Shown in pieces: positions 41,454 through 49,388 of a DNA stretch of 64,000 bases. Under the pieces are notes generated by a model that saw only the letters and a program-made list of their open reading frames with translations, was not told the DNA's origin and did no database searches. Position numbers and translations under genes: made by a program. The DNA is from Promineifilum sp. (GTDB taxonomy: Bacteria; Chloroflexota; Anaerolineae; Promineifilales; Promineifilaceae), in NCBI GenBank assembly GCA_020634335.1, contig JACKBY010000003.1:194682-258681 (forward strand). Reading direction: 5' to 3'. Position 1 is the stretch's first letter, and each line of letters begins with the position of its first letter.

Positions 41454-42143
41454 TTATCGCTCCAGCACGACCATGCCGCGCTCCCCGGCGACGACAGCCT
41501 CTGTTGCCATCCCCAGAAACAGGCCGTGTTCCACGACGCCCGGCTGGGCGCGGATCAGTTGAGCTATTTCCTGGGGATTGGGCAGCCCGGCAAAGTGGCA
41601 GTCGAGGATGCGGTTGCCCTCGTCGGTGACGAACGGCCGGCCATCCTTGTGCCTTTCCACGACGCGCGCGCCCAGCGATGCCAGGTACATGGCCGCCGGG
41701 CGCACAGCAAAGCCCACAACCTCTACCGGCACCGGCCCCCGCACGCCCAGTTGTTCCACGCGCTTGCCATCGTCGGCGACGATGACGAGGCGGCGCGAGG
41801 CGACGGCCACGATCTTTTCGCGCAGCAGCGCTCCGCCCAATCCCTTGATGAGGTTTAGCTGTGGGTCGATTTCATCCGCGCCATCGACGGTGACGTCGAC
41901 CACGGGATGATCGTCCAGCGAGCCTAGGGGGATGCCGGCGCGCTGCGCTTCGCGGGCCGTGGCGTTAGACGTGGGGATGCCGACGATGCGCTGCAAGCGC
42001 CCCTCGGCCAGCAACGCCCCGATGCGACGCACGGCAAAGACGGCCGTGCTGCCCGTACCCAGGCCGACGACCATGCCCGATTGAATAAAGTCGACGGCCC
42101 GCTCGGCCGCCTGTTGTTTAAGTTGTTCGATACCTGTCGCCAT
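41454..42143 (-). CDS. rpiA: Ribose-5-phosphate isomerase A
   Basis: A 229-residue enzyme that interconverts ribose-5-phosphate and ribulose-5-phosphate. Motifs in order are GMVVGLGTGSTAVFAVRRIG (phosphate loop), GIPTSNATAREAQRAGI, DVTVDGADEIDPQLNLIKGLGGALLREK (catalytic Asp and Glu region) and ADDGKRVEQLG. The ATG overlaps the stop of the upstream debranching gene (TAATG), so the two are translationally coupled. A longer reading frame extends upstream inside that gene but is not meaningful. Its product feeds the pentose pool used by the split transketolase encoded near 49 kb. Confidence 0.96.
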   Translation of the reverse strand: MATGIEQLKQQAAERAVDFIQSGMVVGLGTGSTAVFAVRRIGALLAEGRLQRIVGIPTSNATAREAQRAGIPLGSLDDHPVVDVTVDGADEIDPQLNLIKGLGGALLREKIVAVASRRLVIVADDGKRVEQLGVRGPVPVEVVGFAVRPAAMYLASLGARVVERHKDGRPFVTDEGNRILDCHFAGLPNPQEIAQLIRAQPGVVEHGLFLGMATEAVVAGERGMVVLER

Positions 42144-44182
42144 TATTCCCGTGTCTCCGTCATTTGCCAGGCTCGCAAGACCTCGGCCACGCTCCAGGCC
42201 TGGGCGATGCAGCCGCGTGGTGCGAACGGCGCGTCGCCCTCGAAAATTTCGCTGATGCTGCCGACGCCGTGATCGACCAGGTGGCGCAGCAGCGGTTCCA
42301 AATAGGCGCGGGCGGCGGCCATGTCCTGGTAAACGCGCAGATGGGCGCTGATGAACGGGCCGATGAGCCAGGCCCAGACCGTACCCTGATGGTAGGCTCC
42401 ATCCCGCTTGCGGCGGTCGCCGGTGTAGTGGCCGATGAATGCCTGGTCGTCGGGAGACAGGGAGCGTAGCCCATGCGCGGTCAGTAGGTGCCGGGCGCAG
42501 GTGTCGACAACCGAACGCTGCTGCTCGGCCGACAGCGGGCAGTGGGGCAGCGATACGGCCAGCAACTGGTTGGGCCGCAGGCTGAGGTCGTTGCCGTCCG
42601 GCCCATCGATCACGTCGAAGCAATAGCCCATCGGCGCGTCCCAGAAGCGGGCGAATCCCGCGCGAACGCGTCCGGCCAACGTGCCATATGGGGTAGGGTC
42701 TTGGCCCAGGTGTGCGGCGAAGTCTTCCATGATGCGCAGCGCGTTGAACCACAGGGCATTGATCTCCACCGGCTTGCCGATGCGCGGCGTCACCACCCAC
42801 TCTTCGACCTTGGCGTCCATCCACGTCAGTTGCACGCTCGGCTCGCCCGCGTATAGCAGGGCGTCGTCGGGGGCCATGTGGATGTTATAGCGCGTGCCCT
42901 TTATGTGCCGGTCGATGATGTCAGCCAGGATGGGGAACAACTCGCGCAGCAGCACGTTGTCGCCGGTAGCCCCCACGTATTCGCGTAAGGCGATGAAGTA
43001 CCATAGCGTCGCGTCCACCGTGTTATATTCCGGCGTTTCCCCAACGTCGGGGAAGCGATTGGGCAACATGCCCTGGTCGACGAATTGGGCGTAGGTGCGC
43101 AACACGCCGGCGGCCACCTCCGGCCGGCCGGTGGTCAATGTCAGGCCGGGTAGGGCGATCATGGTGTCGCGGCCCCAGTCGCCGAACCAATGGTAGCCGG
43201 CAATGATCGATTTGCCGCGAGGGTCGGCGGCTGTCGGCCGGTCGACAATGAACTGGTCAGCGGCCAATACCAGCTGTTTGAGCAGCCGGGGGAGTTCGGT
43301 TGTGGCCCGGCCATGATGGCTGGCCGGTGCGCGCAGATGGACGGCGCGCGCCAGAAGCGCTTGCTCGTAGGCGCGCCGTTCACCGTAGGCGGCCGTGTGG
43401 TCGAGATTAGGCGCAGGCTCCGTGCCGGCAACGACGGCAAACGATTCGCCGGGGCGAAGCAGAATTTGTAGCTGGGCCGCATAGAGGTGATCCTCGCTCA
43501 CGTCGCGCTGGCCGCGCTGCTCCTCGACGGGCAGATAGAGGTCCTCGTACCAGTCGAACTGGGGAGTGATCTCGGCCCGGTCGCTGAACAGGTAGAAAGG
43601 CGTCGCCTCGTCGAACATGCGAATGCGCAACCCACTGCCTCCGGCGACGGGCGCGTCGTCGATGGCCGGATCCCAGTCATTCATGATGGTCGTGGCGTGA
43701 TAATCACGATAGTTGACCAGCGCCTTGATCGACAGGCAGAGCGGGCCGGTGGCGCGGGCCAGCCGGTATTGGACGTAAGTGGTATTGGCCCCTGGCTGCA
43801 TCCAGATGCGCTTTTCCAGGAGGGCGTTGGCGAGCGCGTAAGTCCAGACGGGCGTTGTCCCCTCCAGATGAAAGCGGTCGATGTAGTGATGACCGTGGCC
43901 TTCGACGTTGCCGTCTTCCCAACGATTGGTGAACAGTGGATAGTAGCGCCCACTGTCGGGGTAGACGCCGTCGTACTCGGCCGTTTCGTCGAGCTTGGCC
44001 AGCAGTAGCGTGCGGCCGAGCGGCGGCTTGAGTGCGGCCATCAGCAAGCCGTGATAGCGTCGCGTGAGCATGGTGGCGACGGTGCCGGAAGCGTAGCCGC
44101 CGATGCCGTTGGTGACCAGCCACTCCCGTTTCATCGCCACGGCGAGATCGCCGCAAACCTCGCGGCCGAAATCTAGTATCAT
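42143..44182 (-). CDS. Amylo-alpha-1,6-glucosidase / glycogen debranching enzyme
   Basis: A 679-residue enzyme; the ATG at 44182 follows GGAG and fits the family start (MILDFGREVCGDLAVAMKRE, then EWLVTNGIGGYASGTVATML). The N-terminal beta-domain runs to about residue 280. The catalytic (alpha/alpha)6 barrel has the GDE_C blocks GYHWFGDWGRDTMIALPGL, PNRFPD, YNTVDATLWYF and DGAYHQGTVWAWLIGPF. Asp residues in GDWGRD and Glu/Asp residues near YNTVDA are candidate catalytic acids. It removes alpha-1,6 branch glucose from glycogen. It is coupled to rpiA, so both serve carbohydrate turnover. No signal peptide is seen. Confidence 0.93.
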   Translation of the reverse strand: MILDFGREVCGDLAVAMKREWLVTNGIGGYASGTVATMLTRRYHGLLMAALKPPLGRTLLLAKLDETAEYDGVYPDSGRYYPLFTNRWEDGNVEGHGHHYIDRFHLEGTTPVWTYALANALLEKRIWMQPGANTTYVQYRLARATGPLCLSIKALVNYRDYHATTIMNDWDPAIDDAPVAGGSGLRIRMFDEATPFYLFSDRAEITPQFDWYEDLYLPVEEQRGQRDVSEDHLYAAQLQILLRPGESFAVVAGTEPAPNLDHTAAYGERRAYEQALLARAVHLRAPASHHGRATTELPRLLKQLVLAADQFIVDRPTAADPRGKSIIAGYHWFGDWGRDTMIALPGLTLTTGRPEVAAGVLRTYAQFVDQGMLPNRFPDVGETPEYNTVDATLWYFIALREYVGATGDNVLLRELFPILADIIDRHIKGTRYNIHMAPDDALLYAGEPSVQLTWMDAKVEEWVVTPRIGKPVEINALWFNALRIMEDFAAHLGQDPTPYGTLAGRVRAGFARFWDAPMGYCFDVIDGPDGNDLSLRPNQLLAVSLPHCPLSAEQQRSVVDTCARHLLTAHGLRSLSPDDQAFIGHYTGDRRKRDGAYHQGTVWAWLIGPFISAHLRVYQDMAAARAYLEPLLRHLVDHGVGSISEIFEGDAPFAPRGCIAQAWSVAEVLRAWQMTETRE

Positions 44183-44310
44183 ACCTGTAACTCCCTGTAT
44201 AGGGCGGTGGGTCAGCGATATGATCTTTGCCGATGCCCGTCGCCCAATAGGGAGCCAACTATAGCCAGAAATAAGCCCGGCGCACACCTGGCGCGTGAAC
44301 ATCTTAGAAA

Positions 44311-44393
44311 AATGTAGCGCCGGATTCTTATCCGGCGGCAGAGGCCAGATGCTTCGGTCAGGCTGCGGAGCCGTTTAAGAAACCGCGCTACAA
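44311..44393. repeat. Inverted pair of TGTAGCGC hairpin repeats
   Basis: One copy, AATGTAGCGCCGGATTCTTATCCGGC, is at 44311-44336 and contains its own stem GCCGGAT/ATCCGGC. The second, inverted and changed in the stem, is at 44371-44393 (CCGTTTAAGAAACCGCGCTAC). The pair could form one large cruciform. It belongs to the same family as 28566-28591. It lies in the 312-bp gap before nth, which otherwise shows no gene. Confidence 0.65.
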
Positions 44394-44494
44394 AAAGGCG
44401 GCCGGCTACTGAAAACCCTGCATGTTGCACAGTTAGGCTTGGTAAACGGGCCTTTCCTGTGTAGCATGGAAGGAAAGCCAATGAGGAGACGCGT

Positions 44495-45163
44495 TTGAAC
44501 GAAGAATTGAGCCCCGGTTCGGCCGCTCATGTAGTCGAACTCATCGCCCGACTGCGAGCCGCCCATCCCGATGCCCACTGCGCCCTTGATTATGAGACGC
44601 CGGTGCAGTTGCTCGTGGCCACGATCCTGTCGGCGCAGTGCACCGACGAGCGCGTGAACCTGACGACGCCGGCGCTCTTTGCCCGCTACCCGACGGTGGA
44701 GGCGCTGGCCGCGGCCGAGCCTCTGGAAATAGAAGAACTGGTGCGGCCGACAGGCTTCTATCACCAGAAGACGCGTTACATTCGTGAGTCAGCGGCGCGA
44801 TTGCTGGCGGCCTATGGCGGCGAGGTGCCGCCGGCGATGGACGAGCTGCTGACGCTGCCCGGCGTGGCCCGCAAGACGGCCAACGTCGTGCGCGGCGAGG
44901 TTTTCGGGCTGGCCGATGGCATCACGGTGGACACGCACGTGAAGCGGCTGGCGGCGCGCCTGGGGCTGACGGCCGAGACCGACCCGGTGAAGGTCGAGCG
45001 CGACCTGATGGCGATCATCCCGCGCGACAGCTGGATCGAGATCGCCCATTTGCTGATCTGGCACGGCCGCCGCGTCTGCACCGCCCGCAAGCCGGCCTGT
45101 CCGGATTGTCCGCTGAATGATGTTTGTCCGTCGGCCGCGGGGCAGCAAGCAGTGGAACAGTAA
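44495..45163 (+). CDS. nth: Endonuclease III (DNA glycosylase/AP lyase)
   Basis: A 222-residue base-excision repair enzyme acting on oxidised pyrimidines. It starts at a TTG with GAGGAG 6 nt upstream. ILSAQCTDERVN is the family's early block. The helix-hairpin-helix LPGVARKTANVV carries the catalytic Lys, and GITVDTHVKRLAARLGL has the catalytic Asp. The [4Fe-4S] ligands are C-x6-C-x2-C-x5-C in CTARKPACPDCPLNDVC. Everything required for activity is present. The last residues (AAGQQAVEQ) are encoded by the beginning of an AGCAGTGGAACAGTA-type repeat tract, so the C-terminus may have been extended by repeat DNA. Confidence 0.97.
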   Translation: MNEELSPGSAAHVVELIARLRAAHPDAHCALDYETPVQLLVATILSAQCTDERVNLTTPALFARYPTVEALAAAEPLEIEELVRPTGFYHQKTRYIRESAARLLAAYGGEVPPAMDELLTLPGVARKTANVVRGEVFGLADGITVDTHVKRLAARLGLTAETDPVKVERDLMAIIPRDSWIEIAHLLIWHGRRVCTARKPACPDCPLNDVCPSAAGQQAVEQ

Positions 45164-45278
45164 GCAGTGAAACAGTAAACAGTAGGACAGGAAACAGTGG
45201 GCAGTGATCAGTGGATAGAGACAGTGGATAGCAGCCAGTGGGGTTTTTCGTCATTCGTCATTCGTCATTCGTAATTCG
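45150..45278. repeat. Compound heptamer repeat tract between nth and the GNAT gene
   Basis: From 45150 to about 45240 the DNA consists of degenerate units such as GCAGTGGAACAGTAA, AACAGTA and GTGATCAGTGG. From about 45248 to 45278 there are three perfect GTCATTC heptamers and a GTAATTC, ending 3 nt before the next ATG. No protein or RNA is evident. Confidence 0.8.
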
Positions 45279-45280
45279 CC

Positions 45281-46450
45281 ATGCCTTACTTCAATTATCG
45301 CGTCCACGTGGTCCAGGCCGGGGCCGCGTCCCGTTGGGAGCGGCGGACGTTTCTCAATGCCTGGTGGAGCCTCTACGGGGATGACAATCGCTGGACGCCG
45401 CCTGAGTTCGCTCGTCTGCGGCGCGAACTCGACCCACGGCGTAACGAGCATCTGGCCCGGCTGGAGGCGACACTCATCCACGTCGACGCGCTCCATCGCA
45501 CCGGCGTCCGGAGCTCGCGCACCGACCAGCAGGAAATCCCGCTGGTCAGCGTCATCGAACGGCCGCTGGCCGCGTCCCTGTCGGTTATTGACCCCCGGCT
45601 CAAGGGTAAGTCAGCCTATTTGGCGCTGCCCCATCTCGGCCGCGACAAGGAAGCTTTTGACAACCTCTATTACCATCTCGTCGAATCCCTGTCGGCCCAC
45701 GGCTATCACCGGCTGATCGCGCCGGTTGGCCTTTCGCCCCACCTCGGCTCCGGCTGGCAGATCGACGGGTGGGATGAGTGGCCGGCGCTTCACACACCTT
45801 ATAACCCGCCCTACGTGCCCGAGTTGGTGGAGACGCGGCTGAATCCTTTGCAGGATGGTTGGCTATACCAGGCTGCCGTACCCCGACCGCCGGTCACCGA
45901 TCCCACCGGGCCGGCGACGATCCGGCCGTTCGAGCCACAGCGACTGGCGGGCGACTTGCTGCCCTTACTGGCGGCGGCCACTGCGAATCCGACGGCCGGC
46001 TTTGCGCCGCCGGACGCGGTCGAGGCGGCCTTCCTGCTGCGGTCGCTGGGGCCGGACTCGCTGATCGGCTATCTGGCTGAGGTGGACGACCGTCCGGCAG
46101 GATTCGTGCTGCTGGGGCCGGACAGGGCGGCCCGCGCGCGGATCACCCACGGCGGTCGTTCTCTTTGGCGGCGTGGAATGTATGCCACTGCGGACTGGGT
46201 GGGCGGCAAAGGGCGGGACAATAGCGGTCGCGTTTTCTTTGCCGCCGTGCTGCCCGACCGGCGACGACAGGGCATCGGCACTCAGTTATGGCGGCGGGCG
46301 CTGGCTGCGGCACGTGAGCGCGGGTGGGGGACGCTGACGATTGGCCCCATTTGGCAACCTCCAGGCGCGCCGCCGCCCGCTGTGGTGTTCCTGGAGCAGT
46401 ACGCGGCCGTGCCCCGGCTGGGTTTCCGGCTCTATGAGCGATCATTTTAG
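45281..46450 (+). CDS. GNAT-family N-acetyltransferase
   Basis: A 389-residue protein. The C-terminal 150 residues are a GNAT domain: LIGYLAEVDDRPAGFVLLGPD, then VFFAAVLPDRRRQGIGTQLWRRAL with the acetyl-CoA motif RRRQGIGTQLW, and WGTLTIGPIWQPP. The N-terminal 200 residues (FLNAWWSLYGDDNRWTPPEF onward) look like a second, degenerate acyltransferase-like half. The double-domain length suggests a pseudo-twofold GNAT. The acceptor is unknown. The start codon follows directly on GTCATTC repeats with no ribosome site, so initiation may be leaderless or the true start context was altered by the repeat. Confidence 0.85.
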   Translation: MPYFNYRVHVVQAGAASRWERRTFLNAWWSLYGDDNRWTPPEFARLRRELDPRRNEHLARLEATLIHVDALHRTGVRSSRTDQQEIPLVSVIERPLAASLSVIDPRLKGKSAYLALPHLGRDKEAFDNLYYHLVESLSAHGYHRLIAPVGLSPHLGSGWQIDGWDEWPALHTPYNPPYVPELVETRLNPLQDGWLYQAAVPRPPVTDPTGPATIRPFEPQRLAGDLLPLLAAATANPTAGFAPPDAVEAAFLLRSLGPDSLIGYLAEVDDRPAGFVLLGPDRAARARITHGGRSLWRRGMYATADWVGGKGRDNSGRVFFAAVLPDRRRQGIGTQLWRRALAAARERGWGTLTIGPIWQPPGAPPPAVVFLEQYAAVPRLGFRLYERSF

Positions 46451-46485
46451 TGGCATGACGAATTTCTCTCTTGACGAAGCGGTCG

Positions 46486-46515
46486 ATAACCATTAAAGTA
46501 TAATGTACTGGTTAT
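46486..46515 (+). promoter_or_regulatory. Candidate autoregulatory operator/promoter of the GntR regulator
   Basis: The inverted repeat ATAACCA (46486-46492) ... TGGTTAT (46509-46515) brackets a perfect TATAAT (46499-46504). TTGACG is at 46471-46476, with a 22-bp spacing that is longer than ideal. An inverted repeat around the -10 fits repression by the HutC-type regulator encoded 140 bp downstream; this is inference. Confidence 0.45.
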
Positions 46516-46657
46516 AACAAATATCCTGGCAGTCTTTCTCCTCATACATCCCGCTCTGTCGTCGGGGAGCCACACCGATGAGAACGGCAATCGTAAACAA
46601 GCGACGGGCTGAAGCGGTCTTCAGCAACTCGTTGATAGGTGGTTTGGTAGAGGTAAT

Positions 46658-47389
46658 ATGAAGGCTCTACTCACGGATAGTCCAGTTTCTTATTATCAGC
46701 AACTCTATACCATTTTGCGCCAGGAGTTAGCCCGCGGCACGTGGAAACCGGGGGAGCGCATGCCGTCTGAAGCGGAGTTGATCACCATCTACGGGGTCAG
46801 CCGCATCACAGTCCGGCAGGCGTTCGAACTGCTGGTCAACGACGGCCTTGTCTACCGGCGGCGGGGCAGCGGCACATACGTCACCATTCCGCTCATCGAG
46901 CACGGGCTCAATCGCATTATCAGCTTCACCGATGACATGCAGCGGCGTGGTTTGCACCCCGATACGCGCCTGATCGCGGCGAAGCTGGAGCCTGCCTCGG
47001 CCGACGTTGCCCGCCGGCTCGACATCGCGCCCGGAGAAGAACTGGCCGTGCTGGAACGGTTGCGCCTGGCCGACGGCCTGCCCATGAGCGTGGAGCGCTC
47101 GCACCTGGTCCATCGGTTATGCCCCGGCGTGCTGGAAGGCGACTACGTACAGACCCCGCTCCATATCGCATTGCTGGAAGTCTACGGCATTCGCCTGGCG
47201 CGGGCACAGCAGGCCATCCACGCCGTGGCCGCTGACAAGACAAGGGCGAGCCTGCTTTCGGTGGCGGTGGCAGCGCCGTTGTTTTTCATCGAGCGGGTAT
47301 CGTTCCGACAGGGTGGCATCCCGGTCGAGTTTTTACAGATCTATCAGCGTGGCGACAGATACGTGCTGTACAACGAGTTGCGGGCCTGA
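46658..47389 (+). CDS. GntR-family (HutC/UTRA) transcriptional regulator
   Basis: A 243-residue regulator. The winged helix is at residues about 10-75 (YYQQLYTILRQELARGTWKPGERMPSEAEL, GVSRITVRQAFELLVNDGLVYRRRGSGTYV). The UTRA effector-binding domain occupies 95-240 (DDMQRRGLHPDTRLI, ERLRLADGLPMSVERSHLVH, FIERVSFRQGGIPVEF). HutC-type regulators usually bind a sugar phosphate or a catabolic intermediate and repress the adjacent operon. The next five genes form that operon. AGAGG precedes the ATG. A candidate operator is at 46486-46515. Confidence 0.93.
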   Translation: MKALLTDSPVSYYQQLYTILRQELARGTWKPGERMPSEAELITIYGVSRITVRQAFELLVNDGLVYRRRGSGTYVTIPLIEHGLNRIISFTDDMQRRGLHPDTRLIAAKLEPASADVARRLDIAPGEELAVLERLRLADGLPMSVERSHLVHRLCPGVLEGDYVQTPLHIALLEVYGIRLARAQQAIHAVAADKTRASLLSVAVAAPLFFIERVSFRQGGIPVEFLQIYQRGDRYVLYNELRA

Positions 47390-47397
47390 TAGAGGAA

Positions 47398-47438
47398 GCA
47401 TCCGCAGATTTCACAGATGACACGGATTTCGCGGATGC
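47398..47438. repeat. CGCAGATTT repeat flanked by GCATCCGC/GCGGATGC
   Basis: A perfect 8-bp inverted repeat (47398-47405, 47431-47438) encloses AGATTTCACAGATGACACGG. It is another member of the CRCAGATT family, between the regulator and the kinase gene. Confidence 0.6.
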
Positions 47439-47516
47439 GCATCCGGGAAGTTTGTGACATTCCCAGTCACTTTATCCATGGGTCGGCGGGAGAGGTAGAT
47501 CATCGACGTCGTTTGC

Positions 47517-48482
47517 TTGGGTGAGATGCTGATCGATATGTTCCCGGCCGAAGTGGGACGGCGGCTGGTTGACGTGTCGGCCTTCCGCCCGATGCCGGGG
47601 GGCGCGCCGGCCAACGTGGCCGTAGCCGCCCAACGCCTGGGAGCCACGTCAGCGTTTATCGGCAAGGTGGGCAATGACGCCTTCGGGCAACTGCTGATCG
47701 ACACGCTGCGCGCCGAGGGTGTCGAGACCCGGGGAATGCGGGTCGATCCGGATGCCCGCACGACGCTGGCCTTCATCGCCATGCCCGACGCGGCATCGGC
47801 CGAGTTCGTTTTCTATCGCAACCCCGGCGCGGACATGATGCTGCGGCCGGACGAACTGGATGAGACGCTGCTGCGCCGGGCGCGCGCTCTGCATTTCGGT
47901 TCCATCAGCCTGATCGCCGAGCCGAGCCGCAGCGCGACGCTGCGGGCCATCGAACTGGCTGGACGGGCGGGGGCGCTCATCTCTTTTGACGTCAATTACC
48001 GGCCTAGCTTGTGGCCCAACGCTGAGTCGGCCGTCGATGCCATCCGCTACGCGTTGCCTCTAGCTCATCTGGTCAAGCTCAACGAGGCCGAGGCGCTCCT
48101 GTTGGCGGGGAGCCATGATCCCCTGGTCGCCGGCGAGACGCTGATCAACGGCCAGACGCGCGCCTGCGTCATCACGCGGGGGCCGCAGGGCAGTGCCTTT
48201 TGCGTTTGGCAGGAACCTGACTGGACTGTGGCGTTCATACCCGCCTTCCCGGTCGAAGCGGTCGATGCAATTGGCTGTGGTGATGCGTTTATGGCTGGAT
48301 TGCTGGTCCGCCTGACCACCAGGGATGAGTCGGGCGACCCGCTTGAACGGCTCAACGAGCCGTATTTGCGCCGCAGCTTGCGCTATGCCGCTGCCGTGGG
48401 GGCGCTGACGGCGCTGCGGCGCGGCGTCATTCCTGCGCTCCCAACGGCGATCCAGGTGGAAGCGTTCTTGAGGTCTCGATAG
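47517..48482 (+). CDS. PfkB-family sugar kinase
   Basis: A kinase of at least 321 residues. GEMLIDMFPAEVG, PGGAPANVAVAAQRLGA and FIGKVGNDAFG are the N-terminal PfkB blocks. VEAVDAIGCGDAFMAGLLV is the C-terminal signature with the catalytic Asp and anion hole. The coordinates use the first canonical codon, TTG at 47517. That start removes the usual first strand, which is encoded in frame just upstream as IIDVVC after a TAG at 47496. GGGAGAGG sits at the right distance for an ATC start at 47502, so a non-canonical start is possible. It phosphorylates a ketose or similar sugar for the transketolase encoded next. Confidence 0.88.
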   Translation: MGEMLIDMFPAEVGRRLVDVSAFRPMPGGAPANVAVAAQRLGATSAFIGKVGNDAFGQLLIDTLRAEGVETRGMRVDPDARTTLAFIAMPDAASAEFVFYRNPGADMMLRPDELDETLLRRARALHFGSISLIAEPSRSATLRAIELAGRAGALISFDVNYRPSLWPNAESAVDAIRYALPLAHLVKLNEAEALLLAGSHDPLVAGETLINGQTRACVITRGPQGSAFCVWQEPDWTVAFIPAFPVEAVDAIGCGDAFMAGLLVRLTTRDESGDPLERLNEPYLRRSLRYAAAVGALTALRRGVIPALPTAIQVEAFLRSR

Positions 48483-48536
48483 CGTGACATGTCATTCGCA
48501 TTACGACCATCGATTTGATTAGCGAAGGAGACATTT

Positions 48537-49388
48537 ATGTCAATTAAATTGACACCAACGGTGTCCGTCCCCGCCCTGCAGGACAAGGCGCGAGCGCTCC
48601 GTTTAGACATTCTCGAAGCGACCACGCGGGCCGGATCGGGACACCCGTCCAGTTCCTGGTCGGCGGTGGAGATCGTGGCGACGCTGTTCTTCGGCGGCGT
48701 GTTGCGCTACCGGCCCGAAGAGCCCGACTGGCCGGCGCGCGACCGTTTCATCATGAGCAAGGGCCACGCCGCGCCCCTGCTTTATGCTGCCCTGGCCCAC
48801 GCCGGGTACTTTGATCGGGAAATGTTGAGCCACCTGCGCGAGGTCAATAGCCCGGTGCAGGGTCACCCGATCCAGGGACTGATGCCCGGCGTCGAGGCCA
48901 CAACCGGCTCGCTGGGCCAGGGGTTGTCGGTCGGCCTGGGCCACGTGCTTGGCGGCCGGCTGAACCAGCTCGATTACCGCGTTTACGTCCTCTTGGGTGA
49001 CGGCGAATGCGAGGCCGGGCAGGTCTGGGAAGCGGCCATGGCCGCCGCCCACTTCAGGGCCGACAGGTTGACCGCCATCCTCGACTACAACAAGTATCAG
49101 GAGACCGGCCCCATCAGCCGTGAGATGGCCCTGGAGCCGCTGGCCGCCAAGTGGCGCAGCTTCGGCTGGTACGTGGCCGAGGCCGACGGCCACGACTTCG
49201 ACAGCCTGATGGCCGTGCTGGACGAGACCCAGCGCGTGACGGGGCAACCGTCGATCATTATCGCCCACACCGTCAAGGGTAAGGGTGTTTCCTTTGTCGA
49301 AAGCGATTTCACTTTCCACGGCCGCGCCCTGTCGGCCGAGCAAGCCGCCGCCGCGCGGGAGGAGCTTAGCCATGTCGCTCGGTCATGA
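48537..49388 (+). CDS. Transketolase N-terminal subunit
   Basis: A 283-residue thiamine-diphosphate domain of a split transketolase. GSGHPSSSWSAVEIVATLFF, SKGHAAPLLYAALA and ATTGSLGQGLSVGLGHVLGG are substrate and cofactor blocks. GDGECEAGQVWEAAMAAAHF followed by ILDYNKYQ is the GDG-N magnesium/ThDP motif. GGAGA precedes the ATG. A short palindrome, TGACATGTCA (48485-48494), lies in the 54-bp gap after the kinase. Its last 17 bases overlap the C-terminal subunit gene, so the two chains are made together. Confidence 0.95.
   Translation: MSIKLTPTVSVPALQDKARALRLDILEATTRAGSGHPSSSWSAVEIVATLFFGGVLRYRPEEPDWPARDRFIMSKGHAAPLLYAALAHAGYFDREMLSHLREVNSPVQGHPIQGLMPGVEATTGSLGQGLSVGLGHVLGGRLNQLDYRVYVLLGDGECEAGQVWEAAMAAAHFRADRLTAILDYNKYQETGPISREMALEPLAAKWRSFGWYVAEADGHDFDSLMAVLDETQRVTGQPSIIIAHTVKGKGVSFVESDFTFHGRALSAEQAAAAREELSHVARS

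Noticed and set aside
42144..42824. N-terminal extension of rpiA inside the debranching enzyme gene
   Set aside because: The normal RpiA start is the ATG at 42143, overlapping the upstream stop; the extension is an alternate-frame artefact.
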